DNA of 64,000 bases from assembly GCA_028554755.1 (NCBI GenBank), contig JAPTOF010000012.1:762501-826500 (forward strand), read 5' to 3'. A program made the translations under genes and the position numbers. The DNA comes from Cordia subcordata (Eukaryota > Streptophyta > Magnoliopsida > Boraginales > Cordiaceae). Numbering within the stretch: the stretch's first letter is position 1; each line of letters begins with the position of its first letter. Under the pieces are notes generated by a model. It saw only the letters and a program-made list of their open reading frames with translations. It made no database searches and had not been told where the DNA came from. Shown in pieces: positions 35,501 through 50,216 of the stretch.

Positions 35501-38150
35501 CTGTTCTCACACATACAGATACAAAACACAAACATATCTGCATGTATGCATACTTGAAGGTTAAGGTGAGCTTTAATGGTAGATTGATCTTAGAGCATCC
35601 AAACACTACGTGAGATATAGTTAGAATCGCGACGAGGAGAGGAAAATTTTGGTAGTTGCGGCACAGCGAGATGATACTAGAATTTTCGCTGGCATGAGGA
35701 ATAAGACGATGGGCTTTAATAATAAATCGACACCTAGAAGGTTTTCTTAGACATGGTGGATATCATTACGATCAACAAAAAAAGGCAAACTTTATAGTGG
35801 TATTTAATCGGTGTGAGATGATCGATGGTATCATTGGCAAAGCAAAGAAGAAAAGAAGAGAAGAAGAGAGAAGTGAGGAGATAGAAGAATAAAGAAAGAG
35901 AAAAGAGAGGAGAGAGAGACATCTATGGCATGCTGCTAGGTTTTTTTTTTTTTTTCAATGTGAAGGAGCATGATGCTCCGCAGGAACTCCATGGTGAGGA
36001 ACCATGGTACAATTTGCGTCTTATATGTGTACATTTTTTTTATACGTGTACAATTTTAATATATTTTTTAAATAAATGGTGAATTCTGAACCTAAGACTT
36101 TTTATCTTTCAAGCTCTAATATCATATCCACCTATCATCTCATTTTAAAATTTAAAGGACCCAAACCCACCTCTTAATGTCAATAATTATTACACATAAT
36201 TTCTCGACTCGAATGCCCTTCCATAACGAAAACTATTTGAACCAAAAGAAAAAAGAAACAAAACAAAAACTATGCACAAATCAACATCCTGCTCTGGTTC
36301 ATTGGTTCCGGTATTTTATAAGAAGTCAAAAATGGGGTATAAGAAAGTGTTGTCGTAACTCGCATTCAAGTGACACACGCAGCGATGACACTGTAAAAGT
36401 CTAAAATGGTGTACCTGGAGTAGAATTGTTACGTTCGACCCAAAATTTTTTTTTTTAAAAAAAGAATTGTTAAACACGTTATGATAACACTTTCGCTACA
36501 CCTCCACGTTCGGAATCGATTTTCGTAATTCGTTGATTTTAAAAAATATTTTATATATAATTTTAGAAAAAAATATGTTTTTTTAATAAAAAATACTATA
36601 TCTTAAAAAATGTCAATATAAATGGGCCTCATCACATGCGAAGAACTCAAGAAGCTTATGGATGCATTCGACCACACTGATTGGTCAGTCAGCGATCTCA
36701 ATGTCACGCAACAAAACTTATGATTCAAGACCAAGTATGTGTGGACCAAAAAGAATAATGAATTTCTCGAACCACAAAATTCCATATACTATGATATAAC
36801 ATTCAAAGTACTAAAAACCACAAGAATTTAAGAAAAATTCAAAATAAACAATTACAAGTCAATGGCCAAACTGGCACTCTTTATCTTAAATTAAAACTTC
36901 AATAATAGTGTCTCGTCCCTACGAGTCTGTGGGCCCATTTGGCGTTGCTGTTACGATCTGTTGTTGTTGTTCTTGGAAAATAGTGTGTAAATACTAGAAA
37001 TACAAAACACAAATAAAGAAATTAAATTAAAGATACAAAATAAAGAAACAATTAAAAATAGCCGAGGCTCGTAAACGATATTTTTAAGGGATTTACGCCC
37101 CCTCAACCAGTACTAAAAGGGTGTGTGGCGCATCCCTTTCAGGATACAATGGCTATATACCTTTTGACGTTGGTAGCACTCCTCCGGCAAGGACTTATGA
37201 ACTGGTAAGTAAAGACTCTCCCCATAGAAATGCATTATATGAAAATGAAAATGCTCATGCTGCTAGAACTTTTTCTCCTGTAGCCTTACTAGAATGGATG
37301 GATATATATAGTGGTGGACTGTTCATCTGCATCAATTCAGGGATTAATGCTAAGAAACGTAACGATTAAAATTGTTCCCCATAATATGCCATAACTCCTA
37401 GGCATTAATGCCAGCATTAGTGAAAAATTTTGTAACCACCACTGTCATAACTTCTGGGCTTTAATCCAGATTTAAAGGGCTTTTGGTTACAAACCATTTT
37501 TGGTTTTTGTCCATATATACCCCTATAAGTTGAATAAAATCCTGCAACCAAACTAATTAAAATTTCAATTTTGATTGCTAATTTCTTATTCACCACAAGT
37601 TCATTTTTGACATGTAAATACCACACTTATTACTCAAAACAAAACTGACCTGTTAGATGAGCAGGACCCGAACCAAATTCGAGTCAAAATGGCTTTGACC
37701 TTTATGTCAAAAATCATAATTCTCATAGCTGTTGCTGTTGTGGTTAAGAAAAATTGTTTTACTATTTAGTAAAAAAAATTATAAAATTGTTGTGGAATAA
37801 AAAAGTAGTTGGTAATTTGTTTGGATAAAATTTTTGTAGGATAAAAAAAAAGTAGTTAATAAAATTGCTTTTTGAAATTTTTTGTAATTTTTAATTTTTG
37901 CATTTTCAATTTTATTTTTAATTTTTAGTATTTACTATTTTAAATATTTTTAAGTTTTCCATTTTCTTTATTTTAATTTTAAAATTTTGAATTTTTATAT
38001 CTTTGTTTTTATTTTTTACTTTTTATTTTGTAAACAATTTTTATTTTTAAATTTAAAATTTAAAATTTTATTTAAGCAATATACTTAATCTTTAGTTATA
38101 AAGAATACATTGTAATTATTGTAATTAATAAAGACTATAATATAAACCTG
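35501..38150. other. Intergenic DNA, no gene supported
   Basis: A GA-rich tract lies at 35845-35920. An 82-codon open frame at 37121-37369 resembles no family known to me. 37750-38100 is very AT-rich. Confidence 0.4.
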
Positions 38151-38154
38151 CTAT

Positions 38155-38580
38155 GTAAAAAACTCAATGATACAGGATCAGCCAAAACTATTGGCCTTAT
38201 CGGGATCTTCTCGATAAGCCCTTCTTAGACCAGGCTCAGCTGATCAACCTGAGGGCATCTCTCGACCATGTTTCCAGCTGGCCCAATGACCACCCATCCA
38301 CCTAGTTAAGATGACACATGTCCTTCACCCCCAAACTATAAATAGGGCCCTTCTATGTCCAAACAAGGTAACTTCACTTACACGCTCTATTCAACCTTAA
38401 ATCTACCAAAAGAGGAAAATACTAACCTACGCATCAGAAGCTCTTTGACCGGTACCACACGGGTGCCTAGCTTTCTTGTTTTGTAGGAGAATCGTCACTG
38501 GAACAAAGCAGAAGGAGATTATCTGATTCTTTGCAATATCACGCAGTTTGAGAACAAGCAGCAACATTGATGCTTTTTCA
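38155..38580 (+). mobile_element. Gypsy-type LTR-like remnant
   Basis: Has an LTR-like promoter and leader: ccaaactataaatagggccc (TATA near 38334-38346), then a downstream block ending gggtgcctagctttcttgttttgtag, which resembles the R/U5 part of several plant Gypsy LTRs. No ends, target duplication or internal domains were found. Classification is tentative. Confidence 0.4.
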
Positions 38581-38989
38581 AAAACTCCGTTTTAAGCCTT
38601 TCAAAACGTAGTTTTATGCAAACATTTCATGCATTTGTTTTTTTTTTTTGTCAAACCTGCTCTCTTTTTTTTTTTACTGCTGAAACGCAATCCCAAACAG
38701 GTTCGCATTCTCAAAGATTCTAATAGAGAGACAAGCTATGCCTTCTTGCTAGAATATGCTTTTTACTCATTTTCATTTGTAAGAAAAATAATAATATCAG
38801 GGGTAATCGAATCAAATGCTTAGTAAGGATCTTTCATTAGGATAGAACTATAAGGTCTGGCTTATATTTTAATGGTACCTAAGGAATATGGGAAGACCTA
38901 CCTTATTTGTTGTGTTGTTTTTTTTTTTTTTTTCTAGTTATGCTTTGTTTGTGTTTTATCATTAATTGTAGTTGTCATATTATGTTGTC

Positions 38990-41303
38990 TCTATGTCTTA
39001 TCATTGGGAGCTTAGCCTATTATAATAGGTGTGAGGGAGAAAAGAGAGGCGTGAGGCAGTTAACAGAGAGCGATTAAAGCTAGAGCGAGAGTACATCTTA
39101 TCTCTATTATCGATATTGTCTTAATAAAATTCTCCTTTTTCCTGTAGAGTAGGCATAGACCAAACCACGTAAAATAGTGTATTGAATTTCTCGTTTATTT
39201 CGTCTCATTTACACCACATTTTTCCCAACAAACTGGTATCAAGAGCTTGGTTGCGAGTTGGGTGTGGGTGTACGTAGAAGACACATGAAAATTGTTTTGA
39301 ATTTGTTAATGGAATTGTCATAAAAATTTGGATACGTGGGAGCATAAAAAACACGAACAAAGAGGACAGATCCCGTGTAATATGTGCGTGAGAGCTACTG
39401 TGACAGGTTTGACCGGGGTTGACCAAACTTTGACTTTGACCTTTGATGGTTGACCAGGCTCGACCATAGTTGATCATAACTTACCCATCGTTTTTCAACA
39501 TGCTGAGTTCGTTTTTGCGCTCCGTTTTGCAAAATTCTACTCCCGAGTATGCATTTTTAGATATCGTCAACTTTGATAGCTGATTTGACTTTTGTTTGGG
39601 TTGACCAAAGTGGTACCCAAAGGGTTTTTTAGTGTGTTGAGTTTGATTTTGTTGTCAATTTGACCAAATTCTGTTCCCATGATGTGTTTTGGAAGAGATG
39701 AAGATGAGTTCGACTTCGACAAAGTTTGAGATTGAGAAATTCGATGATCAGGAGAGTTTTAGTGTCTGGAAGATCAAGTTCAAGGCTTTCATGGTCATGT
39801 AAGGACTTTGGAAAGTGCTTGAAGGGAAGATCAATAACGAACTGAAACCAGAGGACAAGGAGGAATCAGAGGAAATGGTTATTAATGTAATACACATAAG
39901 TATTTCTAATGATGTATTGATAGAAATAGTCGATAAAGAGACAGCAGTCAAGGCCAAGAAGGCTTTGATGGATCTCTATATGTCTAAGTCATTGATGCAT
40001 CATCTCTATCTCGAGAAGAGATTGTATACCTTAGGATGAAAGAGAGTACGTCTATAAAAGAACACCTTGACGAGTTTAATTCTACTATGATGAAGTTAAA
40101 GAACATAGGAATGACGATTGATTCGAAAGATCTTACCCTTGTTTTGGTGTGTTCCTACTACCTTATATGATAACTTCGTAGACATTCTGTAGTATGAATG
40201 AGACAAGATCAGCTTGAATGATGTTTGTTCAGCATTGAAGTCCAAGGATCTAAAGAAACACTTCCTGAGAATTGGAGTGGAGGTTCAGGGAGAGGGATTA
40301 GTAATTAGAGCAGTGAAACACAAGAAAGGGAACTCCTAAAAGAAGTCAAAACTGAGAGCAAAAGATGTGACATATTATGAATGTGGGGAACGGGGAGACC
40401 TTAAGCACATTTTCCCAAGGAGGTATAAGCAGGAATCAACGAACATCGTGAATGATGCAGAGGCTGAGAATTCTAATGGTACTGGAGGTGTCTTATTTGT
40501 CACTGCAGGACAATGGCAAGACCAATGGATTTTTGACTATGGTGCAACGTTTCACATGTGTTCTAGAAATTGGTTTTCTACTTATTTTGGAAAGAGTTGG
40601 AAAGTCTATCTTTGGATAACCTCCCACTGGAGGTGGCTAGAACTGGCATTGTAAAGATCAAGATGTTTGATGGCACTACCAAACCGTTTAGGTGTTAGGA
40701 TGTCCCTTAGCTGAACACGAACTTGATTTCTCTCATGCGATTAGATTCTCACAAGTGCAAGTTTCATTGCAAGGATAGAGCCCTTAAAGTGCATAGGGGT
40801 TCCCAGGTGCTCTTGATAAGGTTTTTGACAGATAGTCTATATGTTCTTGATGGTTGTATGATCAAGGATGTTAGAGTAACAGATGGATAGAATAGTACCA
40901 TCGAGCAGGTGAAGCTATATGGTGATGCTCTTGGGGCTCTAAAAGATAATAGTGGTAGTTCAGTCCGCGAACAGATACAAGGTGAATGTGTATCTCAAAG
41001 TGAATAGTGCGATGTTGTTACTGAGCAAAGTGGACATGATCAAGAATCCTTCGGAGATAGAACATGTGAGGAGGCTTATCTTTGAATACTGTGGTAGTGA
41101 GTGTGCATGAGCAAGAGTTTCATAGTAGGGTTGAAGCTGGTCTAAGGGTGGCTCAGTTGAAAACACTATGGGTAAAGAGTTTGTGGTTCTGAGGATAAGG
41201 TGGAACATGTGTGCTATGTTCCTGAGTCGAATGGCGTTAGCATCAAGGCTGAAAATTCTATGAAAGATACTCGAGGTGTTTCACTTACGAGCAACGTGGG
41301 TAG
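38990..41303 (+). mobile_element. Copia element 2, truncated and decayed
   Basis: An LTR end (...cccaaca near 39231) is followed by a primer-binding-site-like ctggtatcaagagcttgg. A Gag-like frame starts near 39700 (FEIEKFDDQESFSVWKIKF), then a degenerate zinc knuckle, a protease-like WIFDYGATFHM and integrase remnants up to 41303, where Copia element 3 begins. The 5' limit of its LTR and any 3' LTR are not identified. Confidence 0.7.
39700..41300 (+). pseudogene. Copia element 2 gag-protease-integrase fragment
   Basis: Gag retains the EKFDDQ..FSVWKIKF start and the LMHHLYLEKRLYTL segment typical of Copia UBN2-type Gag. The zinc knuckle has lost its first Cys (YYECGERGDLKHIF). The protease active site DSGA reads DYGA. 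Many stops and shifts follow. RT and RNase H are absent. Non-functional. Confidence 0.75.
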
Positions 41304-44300
41304 TGTTGGACCAAGTTGCTAATACTATGTCTAGTTGATTACCCAGTTTTAAAAAATTTAATCAACAATAGTAATAGAATATAACAACTAAATATCTATT
41401 ACACACATCTGCACATTCACATAAACAACATATATAAAGAAGAAGAGATGTAGTGTGTTACCCTTGATGTGTACCATCATTGATAAAGCCTCCTTACATA
41501 ATTACTCGTCTCGTACAAGCATCTTAATGGTCTTCTCCGCTATAATCAACCGTCAATAGCTAGGATGTAGTATGCTATGTAGTAGGCAAGCACTAATTAG
41601 AGATTAATTGAGGTTTGGGCTAGGTGGTATGTGTTTTTGGTGTAACTATGTGAAAAATACTACACATACACACCAAAAAGAAAATAAGCTTCTTATGTTA
41701 TGTATTCTCTCTTAAGTCTTGCCAATTGCTACTATATATAGTATATGACCACTCTACTAAAGATAAGGTGCTACAAATCCCATTGTTTCTAATAATTCCC
41801 CTCTTTATCTTCTAGAAAAGGAATATTTTCTACAGATAAGTTTAATTCAAAATATCCCACTTCATACACTATAAATATCTTACATATGGGCCCTGCTTAT
41901 CTAGTTAAGACATCTATGAGTTATATTAGGAAGACCTGGATAATTAAATGTCTTCTTAATTATAAACTCAAATCTTAATTAAATAATCCACATAATTAGC
42001 CATTCTCAATTAATTACATCCAATTGGAACATGACTAACGGAGGGACCAAAAGACATAATTGTTGGGATTGTATGCCCTAAAGACTACAAGCACATGGTG
42101 ATTACTGGATATCAGACATAATACACTTATGATATTGTTCATATGATTGAGTTTTGCACAGCACTCTCTATTTATGCATTGGTGCAAAGTATGAAGGTCC
42201 AATGATAATATAGACCAATGACTTGGATGCATAGTGAGGCTGGATGAACAATAGGTCCAAGTTTAGATTTGGTGATATCATAAATTTGTTCACAGCCAAA
42301 TGGTAGTATTGGGCACTCTATTGCAACAAGGCTATAGTGGGCAAGTCTCTTTGAGAGGGTGATCTGTCTAGGTCATTGGATGATTTTCTGAACTTCGCTT
42401 CTAATGCATGTATCACATATTGGATAGGACCACTGTAAGTATGTCTTCTGGGAACCGTATCATCACATATTGAAGATGAGATACTCATACCTTCTGAGTG
42501 ACTAATTCTCTTAATTTTGAGCATATGTGGATAAATTGATTGAGTTAAGGTATAACACTTTGATGCACCATAAGAAGATGTCTTGAGTGATAAGATTGTC
42601 TACCTCGTACATTAGGTGTTATATTATAATTTAGTTAGGACATGCATATGCAATAGAAGAGTCTATGTGCCTCTTTAGATTTGTCCACTTGATCACTAGA
42701 CTAGTACTACTGATATTACCCTTTAGAGGTATATCAGTCATTTGGATTGTGGGTCGCTCTTTAGATCAAGAGATCCATGACCAGTCAATGATCATAATAT
42801 AGGACTAGAGATTCCAAGGTTTCAATGTAGTCTTGGAGGTGATGGTACTTGTTATGACTGACTTTGACTATTGGTATATATAGAGAGGCATTTTGGTCAT
42901 TTTACTTGGTTAGTCAATGATAGAGGTCACCAGAGTGGGTAACAAGCTCCTGCTTAGTCAGTGATTATTTGAAGTGCTGCTTTAGTCTTCTAGTAGAAAT
43001 ATATCGAGGTTAAAGTGGCCTTTGATATTGCCAAAGCAGTGGTGAGGATATTTTGGCCAGTTCAGGAGCCAAGGGTAATTATGTCTTTTTGGTCTTTTCA
43101 CTAGTCATGTTCCAATTAGATGTAATTAATTGAGGATGGCTAATTATGTAGATTGCTTAATTAAGATTTGAGTTTAGAATTAAGAAGGGATTTAATTATT
43201 CGGGTTTTCTTAATATAACTCATGGATGTCTTAGGTAGATAAGTGGGGTCCACATGGGAGATATTTATAGTGTATGAAGTAGGATATTTTGGATAAGAAT
43301 TATCTATAGAGAATATTCCTTTTCTAGAAGATAAGGAGGGGAATTATTGGAAACAATAATTTTCTTAGCACTTTATCTTTACTAAGGTTGCCATGTATTA
43401 TATATAGCAACAATTAGCAAGACCCAAGGGTTAATACATAACATAAAAAGCTCATTTTTCTCTTTGGTATGTGTGCCAAAATTTTCACACAGTTGCACCA
43501 AGAACATACACTACCTACCCTAAACCTCAATTAATCCTAATTAGTGTTTGTCCACTATATAGCACACTACATCCTAGCTATTAGTGATTGTTTATAGTGA
43601 AGAAGACCTTTAGAGGGCTAATACAAGGCGACTAATTGTGTAAGGAGGCTTCATCAACAATACTACACATCAAGGGTGACACACTACATCTCATCTTCTT
43701 TATATATGTTATTTATGTGATTGTGCACATGTATGTAATAGATATTTAGTTGTTGTATTCTGCTATTGTTGCTGATTAATTTTTTTTAATTAGGTAATAA
43801 ACTAGACATAGTATTAGCAATCAAGTCCAACAATAATTACCCTTGGCTCCCAAAATATTCTCGTCACTGCTTTGGCGACATCAAAAACACTTTGACCTTG
43901 GTCTATTTCCACCAGAAGATCAAAGCCGTACTCCAAGGATAATTACTGGCTAAGCAAGAGCTTGTCACCCGTTCTGGTGGCCTATGTCTTTGACCAATTG
44001 AGTGAAATAACCAAAATGCCTCTCTATGTATACCTATAGTCAAGGCCGGTCACAACAAGTGCCATTACCCCCAAGACTGCATCTGGAACCTCAGAATCTC
44101 TAGTCCCATATAATGATCATCCATTGGTCACGGATCTCTTGATTTAGGGAGCGACCCACAATCCAAATGACCAGTACACCCCTAAAGGGCAATATCACTA
44201 GTACTAGATTTCTGGTGATTAAGTGGACAAATCCAAGGTGGCACATAGATTATTGTTACATATGCATGTTCTAACTAAATTAGAATACAACACCCAATAT

Positions 44301-44831
44301 ACGAGGTAGACAACCTTATCACTCAAGACCTTTTCTTATGACACATCAAAGTGTTGCATCCTAACTTAGTCAGTTCATCCACACATGCTCAAGATTAAGA
44401 GTATTAGTCACTCGGAAGCTGTGAGTATTTTGTCTTCTATATGTGATGGTGCGGTTCCCAGAAGACATACTCACAGTGGCCTTGTCCAATGCGTGATATA
44501 TGCACTAGGAGCAAAGTTCGAAAAATCATCCAATGAGAGGGAGACTCGCCTACTATGACTTTGTCCCGATAGAGTACCCAAACACTATCATTCGGCTATG
44601 GACCAATTTATGATATCACCAAATCTAGACTTGGGCTTACTATACGTCTAACCTCACTGCATACCCAAGTTATTGGTCTATATCACGGGACCTTCATACT
44701 TTGCATCAAAGCATAAATAGGAAGAACAAGCTGTGCAAAGCTCAATCATAGGAATAATATCATGAGCATATTATGTATAGTATACAGTAATCACCATGTA
44801 CTTGTAGTCTTTAGGGCATACAATCCTAACA
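41304..44831 (-). repeat. Left (3') LTR of Copia element 3, interrupted
   Basis: Composed of 41304-42060 and 43838-44831. The two parts rejoin across one ATAAT as ...agacataattaccc..., consistent with a simple insertion. Confidence 0.85.
42056..43837 (+). mobile_element. Solo LTR, 1772 bp, inserted head-to-head in an LTR of its own family
   Basis: 42061-43832, starting TGTTGGGATTG and ending AAGTCCAACA, with ATAAT at 42056-42060 and 43833-43837. Its reverse complement matches the surrounding LTR along its length. No internal retroelement sequence is present, so it arose by LTR-LTR recombination after insertion. Confidence 0.92.
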
Positions 44832-47800
44832 ATATCCTACTTGTACTAAAGATCATAACCACTAAACCATGTTCCCAAATAACTCAACCTGTATGGCAAA
44901 CACTTTCCCGAAGAGTCATATCTATGGGCACACATGGTTTTTACACCACGGCTATCTAATCTGTTTTCCAATGCCTCAGCACACAATCTTTCTCTTTCTA
45001 AAATATACTAAGAAATGTGCAAATCCACTAACTCAAGGACATCAGTCCAATAATTTAACGAATATCTGCTATCATCGCTTACCTCAAAAATAGATATCTA
45101 GGTCCAGTATCCAGCAAGTAGTTTGTAAAGCTTCCACTGCGTTAAAGCACAAAATGCTTTAGAACCTCTTCTTTATCCTTCTAGGTATCTTACAACCCTC
45201 AATAAAAACATTCCAATAGCTAGGAGATAAAAACACTCCTTTGGAATATTGGATGCCGTTCTAAGACCAATTTAACATAGAAACGCATGTCTTTATATAT
45301 ATGTTATTTTCTTTATATGCCCATGGTCCATCAATATCCTGATCAAAACAAAAACTTGTTTTTGATCAGATTTAATACCATTTATTAGATATTCGCTTAA
45401 GCCTTTAAGAGAACTTCTTAAACCGTACAAGCCACATGAACTCTGTATCTAGCAATCCTCTTGTCTAGTTATGAACCTAGATGTCTATATCAAACTTTTC
45501 AATTAAGAAAAAACTATCTTGATGAACAAACTTTCATATCTCACTATCACTAAGACAAGTGATCGCAATGGAGTCACCTAATAGATCCTAGCATGGCTTT
45601 TTGGATAGAAGGCTTCCTCATACTCGATCCTTTTCTTCGAAGTATAACCCTTCACTATCTAGCCTTGCTATGAAGGCTCTAACCTTCCAATTAGCTCTAT
45701 TTTTGTTCCTTGTAGACCAAACTACATCTTACGAGTTTTACCTCTTCAGATACAACTACAAGAGTCCAGACATAATTAGAGTAACAAACTCTAAGTTTAT
45801 TACTATGCATCAATGATAGACATCTAAATCAGAAGCTACTTCATCGTGTCTAGTGAAAGCCACATCCCAAAATTTTTGAAACTTGTCAAAAAGACTTTCT
45901 AAAGCATCTATTAGGTTACTTGGTAATCCCCCCATTATGATAAGGCTCTGGGTATAACAATGATAACATATAATAATATTCCCTTTTCAAGATGATGCGA
46001 ATTTACTTAAAGACCAAAAGATCTCCTATAGAGTAATTCTAGAATCTGGCAAGTATTGAATCATACTTATCATTCTTTGAGTATCTAATGCAAATGTCGA
46101 CATTTTTGCTCCTCAAATTGATATGTGATTCTGCCTTTTGTCCAAAAGTATATATATCAAGAAAAAACACATCTTTAACCTTTGGTTCTAGCTATCAAGG
46201 ATACTTAACACATTAGCTGGAACATTACAAATATAGAACTAAGCTTAAACAAAATTTGTGCTACAGCCATATTTCTTGTAATCTCCCATGTGTTGCCTTG
46301 AACAGTACCAAAAAGAAAATGTAAACTGTTATCTGAAGATCACACTCCCACTAAGACATAGGAAGTGATCTAGAAAACATCATTAGACTTTCCATGTTTA
46401 TGAGAGTTCAATTTCTCCATTCATCTACATCATTTTCTTTGTGAAGAAACATATTGATGTAGATTATTAAGTCACATTTCATAATCTATAAGGTGCTTCT
46501 TGAGTTCACACGTAAGGTAAATTCCACTTTGATTATGATCAAAGAGGCTTTGATTTATTCTTCTAATTTTTTGTCCATCGTAGTCTCAAACCATTAGGGA
46601 CTTGTGTAACATCAGATGATCACATCTGTATTTTTGAGCAATCTCTAGCCAAAACTAGCACTCACAACCTGATGAACTAGTCAGCTTATAGAACCTCATA
46701 TATTAATGTGAACCAATTTATAACACCTTCTAAACTCCTTGTCACCTAGAGAAGAAGGGACCTTTGCAAGTTGTCTTTTCTAAGACCATTAGAAGTTATA
46801 TCTTAAAGATCTAGTAAGCTATGAATCCCATACTCGATTAACTTCTTGTCTTGCTCTTAGACAAGATGTCCATAAGACAAAATTAGAAGTTATATCTTTA
46901 AGATCTAGAGAGCTACGAAGCTCAAACTCGGCTAACTTCTTTCCATGCCTAAGACAAGATGTCTTATGCATGAGAGTGTCCAAAGTGTTATTGGTTGGAG
47001 AAAATTATCCTTTCATGTATCAAATTTGTTCTGCATTATGCAGTGATAGTGTAACGGGATATTGTTAAACCATTATGTATTTTACTAAACGACAAATATT
47101 TCTATATCTACTGATATTAAAACTAGAATAGAAATACGACATCCACGAAGTCTAAAACAAAGTTCTTTCACATGTTCGAAAACATAAATATTAACATGAA
47201 TATCCAAACACTATGTAACTCTCACTGCATAAGCCTATACTTTGCTTCACTATGTACTCTGAAAGTAAATTTTTCTCACTTCTTATCCAAGTCTCTTGAA
47301 ACCTTTACAGAAGATAGTAGTTATGGTTATTGGCTTAGGGCCTACTTATAAGTAAGACCAAACACCATAAAGGTTTCACCGTGAGAAGTGAAGCTTATAA
47401 CTTTCTCGTGCTTGGCTAGGTATACGGAACAATGCATCCTCGAGTGCTCTTACAAACCGTACTAGAAACATTTCCCTTTCGGTTGTCATCTACTATCATC
47501 TTTTGTTTCATTTGAGGACTACCATCTTACTGTTGCTCAACACTATTCAACTGTCTCTTTTCATGTTCCAATTGTTTTCCTTATCACTGGACTAAAAGGT
47601 ACCAGAAGGTTTAGCTTTAGTAATAGAAACCTGGGCCTCTTGTTGAATGACAGACTCTACTTCCTAAAGCTTCTTTATTAAATTGGAAAGGGTCAATGTT
47701 CAACTTGCTTGACTTAATAGTCAACTTGAACTTCTTGAAGGATTTAGGTAGTGTCTCGAGTATTATCTCAATACAAGTTGCAGGGTCAATCTGAACACTT

Positions 47801-50216
47801 AGGATCTCGACAATACTGAAGTTACCCATTGATCTGAGCATATGCTTTATGATAGATTCCTCTTTTTCCATCCTAGAATTCATGATCTCCGTCATAGCAG
47901 CTTACTTAGCTAACCTGTTAATGTCTTTGAACTTCGCAGAAAATGAGGTCATGATTCTGTAGCATTCGTTATGCTCTCGTGCTATATCAACAAACTGTTA
48001 GATAAAGATGCTAATATACAACACTTGGCCGTAATCAACTCACATCTAACTATGCCAGCATCTTGTTGGGTATTAGTAGAACCGATCCCTATTCGGGGAT
48101 AGGATTGGGTAAAGACAAATTTGTACCCATATTCATTGAGTACTTTGTCCAAGTTCCTTTTCCAGTGAACATAATTTGAATGAGTGAACTTATTGTCGAA
48201 GAGAATACTCGTTAAACCACTGGAGGAACTGCACAAGATTATAATGGATACACACATAATGATATTACAAATGAATGAGTAAAAAAAAATGATGCAAGTA
48301 TGATATGTATGTAATAATGAAAAACAATAGACATTGAGCCGTTTTTAAATCATTTGTCGCTTAGTAGATAAACCCCTAAACTACTATGAAGCAACATTGT
48401 CTCAACCTTATCAACTTGAACTCCATGGACTGCATGGCAGAACAAATGAATAGTTGAGTAATCCTAAGCCTATTTGGATAATGCTTATCTAGATAGACGC
48501 TATCTAATAGTATCCAATCACTGTTTTGTTTGGCCTCTCAAATTGCCTTGGGGCCTTCATCGATAAGGTGATCAAACCTATGACTCAAGTTGAGTGTTAA
48601 TAGCCATTCCTTATTATCATTCCCTGTTATGTCTAGATTTAAGCCCTTTGATAGGATAGTGACTCTCATTCACATATCGTGAGACGATTGATGATTAAAA
48701 ACTCAACTGACGGGGTGGCCGACCTCCACTAACGCCTTTATGAATGAACATGTTAAGTCTACCTTGCTAAATCTAAGCAACTATGACATCTTTTGGCAGG
48801 GAGGTCAATGCCACTTATCCTTAGCATGAACTGGACATGGAAGGTCGTGGGGTTTCCAATCCCCTCTCCCACTTAATATTTTGACTTTAAGGGTTTTATA
48901 TATTTATCTTGGTCCCACGTGTTTTGGATCTAAACACGACCTTTGGTTCAAAAGACCCCGGAATGTTTTGGACTTGAGTCATCCGATGGGTTAGACTTTT
49001 TGTTAATATCTCGTTAGGTGATCCTTAGTAAAGAACTCTACTGACAGGATGGCCGAGCTCACTAACACCTTTGACGCTGTAAGATTCAACTTTGTGTTTC
49101 CAAAAATATTTCATATTATTCACATAGATTCGTCTTAATCTTGGGCTTTTAATGAACCCATAGGTTGGCAACCTGACTTTCTCTATTAGTTATGGTACTT
49201 TGACTTTAGTTCTAAATATCTCTTTGAATCAAAACTCACTTTGTGTTACTAAGTCATATCCGTACCAAATTAAAGAGTCAAACCTAAATCCGGATTATGA
49301 AATCCTTAGGTTGGCCCACTTGAGTTGTGTAGATAAGTCTACTGGTTAATTAGTGTCGTAAACAACTAATATCCCTAACCAATTCATGCATTGCTCTTTA
49401 GGATCTCTGATTAGCAAAATAATTACCCTAAGTAATCTGAAGGGACTTATCAAACTCAAGCTAACAAGATCCAAGGGTTAGCCAATTTTATACCCTACTT
49501 GGGTGAACATGTTGCTCTGTGATCATATTGCAATGAAATCTATACATACAATGAAATATGTATATAAATATCGCAAAATAAACATCATAACATAAATAAA
49601 TAGTCCCTAATCAATGGGTCCATGTAATACTGCTCTAGGCTTAAAGCCCAAAGCAATTAGACTTGCCAAAACTTCAAATAGCTGCAAACTGCCTCTACCG
49701 ATCGAGCTCTGCACTCTTACTGGTCGATCAGCTAGGTTGACTGGTTCTTCTAAAGAACTTCCAGGCCCTAGCGATTAAGCTAGGGGCTTCTACCGTCAAC
49801 CGATTGGGTAGACTAGCTTCTCCAGAATGCCTCGAACAACATGTTCAGCAGCTTTTTCAACTCCGAATCGATACATTACAAGGAATTACATTGAAAAATG
49901 ACCTATACAAGTTTCATCTAGGACAAGAAGCATAAATGTTGGCCACAAAATACAAACCATTTTGTTTTTCTTATGTTTCTCTCAATTTGAAGCTGTAATA
50001 ACTTTCTATGTAAGAAAATAAATACATTCATCCAAACCATCGATTAGGATCAAAATCACATACAAGCTATAATCACAAAGGTTAGCCCACTACAAACACA
50101 TCAAGTAAACACATAAATCTTGCCACCCACGAGATATTTCACATCTTAATGCCATTGTTTACGTGTTCTAAGTCATTAATCACTTGTGTAATAGATACCT
50201 AGGCTCTAATACCACT
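44832..50216 (-). pseudogene. Copia element 3 internal region (gag with decayed pol)
   Basis: On the minus strand a Gag start at 48257-47982 contains FTHSNYVHWKRNLDKVLNEYGYKFV, here followed by CCILASLSNSL. A second Gag segment at 47895-47617 contains ILETLPKSFKKFKL. Both are typical of Copia Gag. The pol region (about 44860-47600) is too decayed to assign domain by domain. The leader (48300-50216) has a repeated clause, actgacggggtggccgacct / actgacaggatggccgagct, near 48707 and 49033. Confidence 0.75.
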
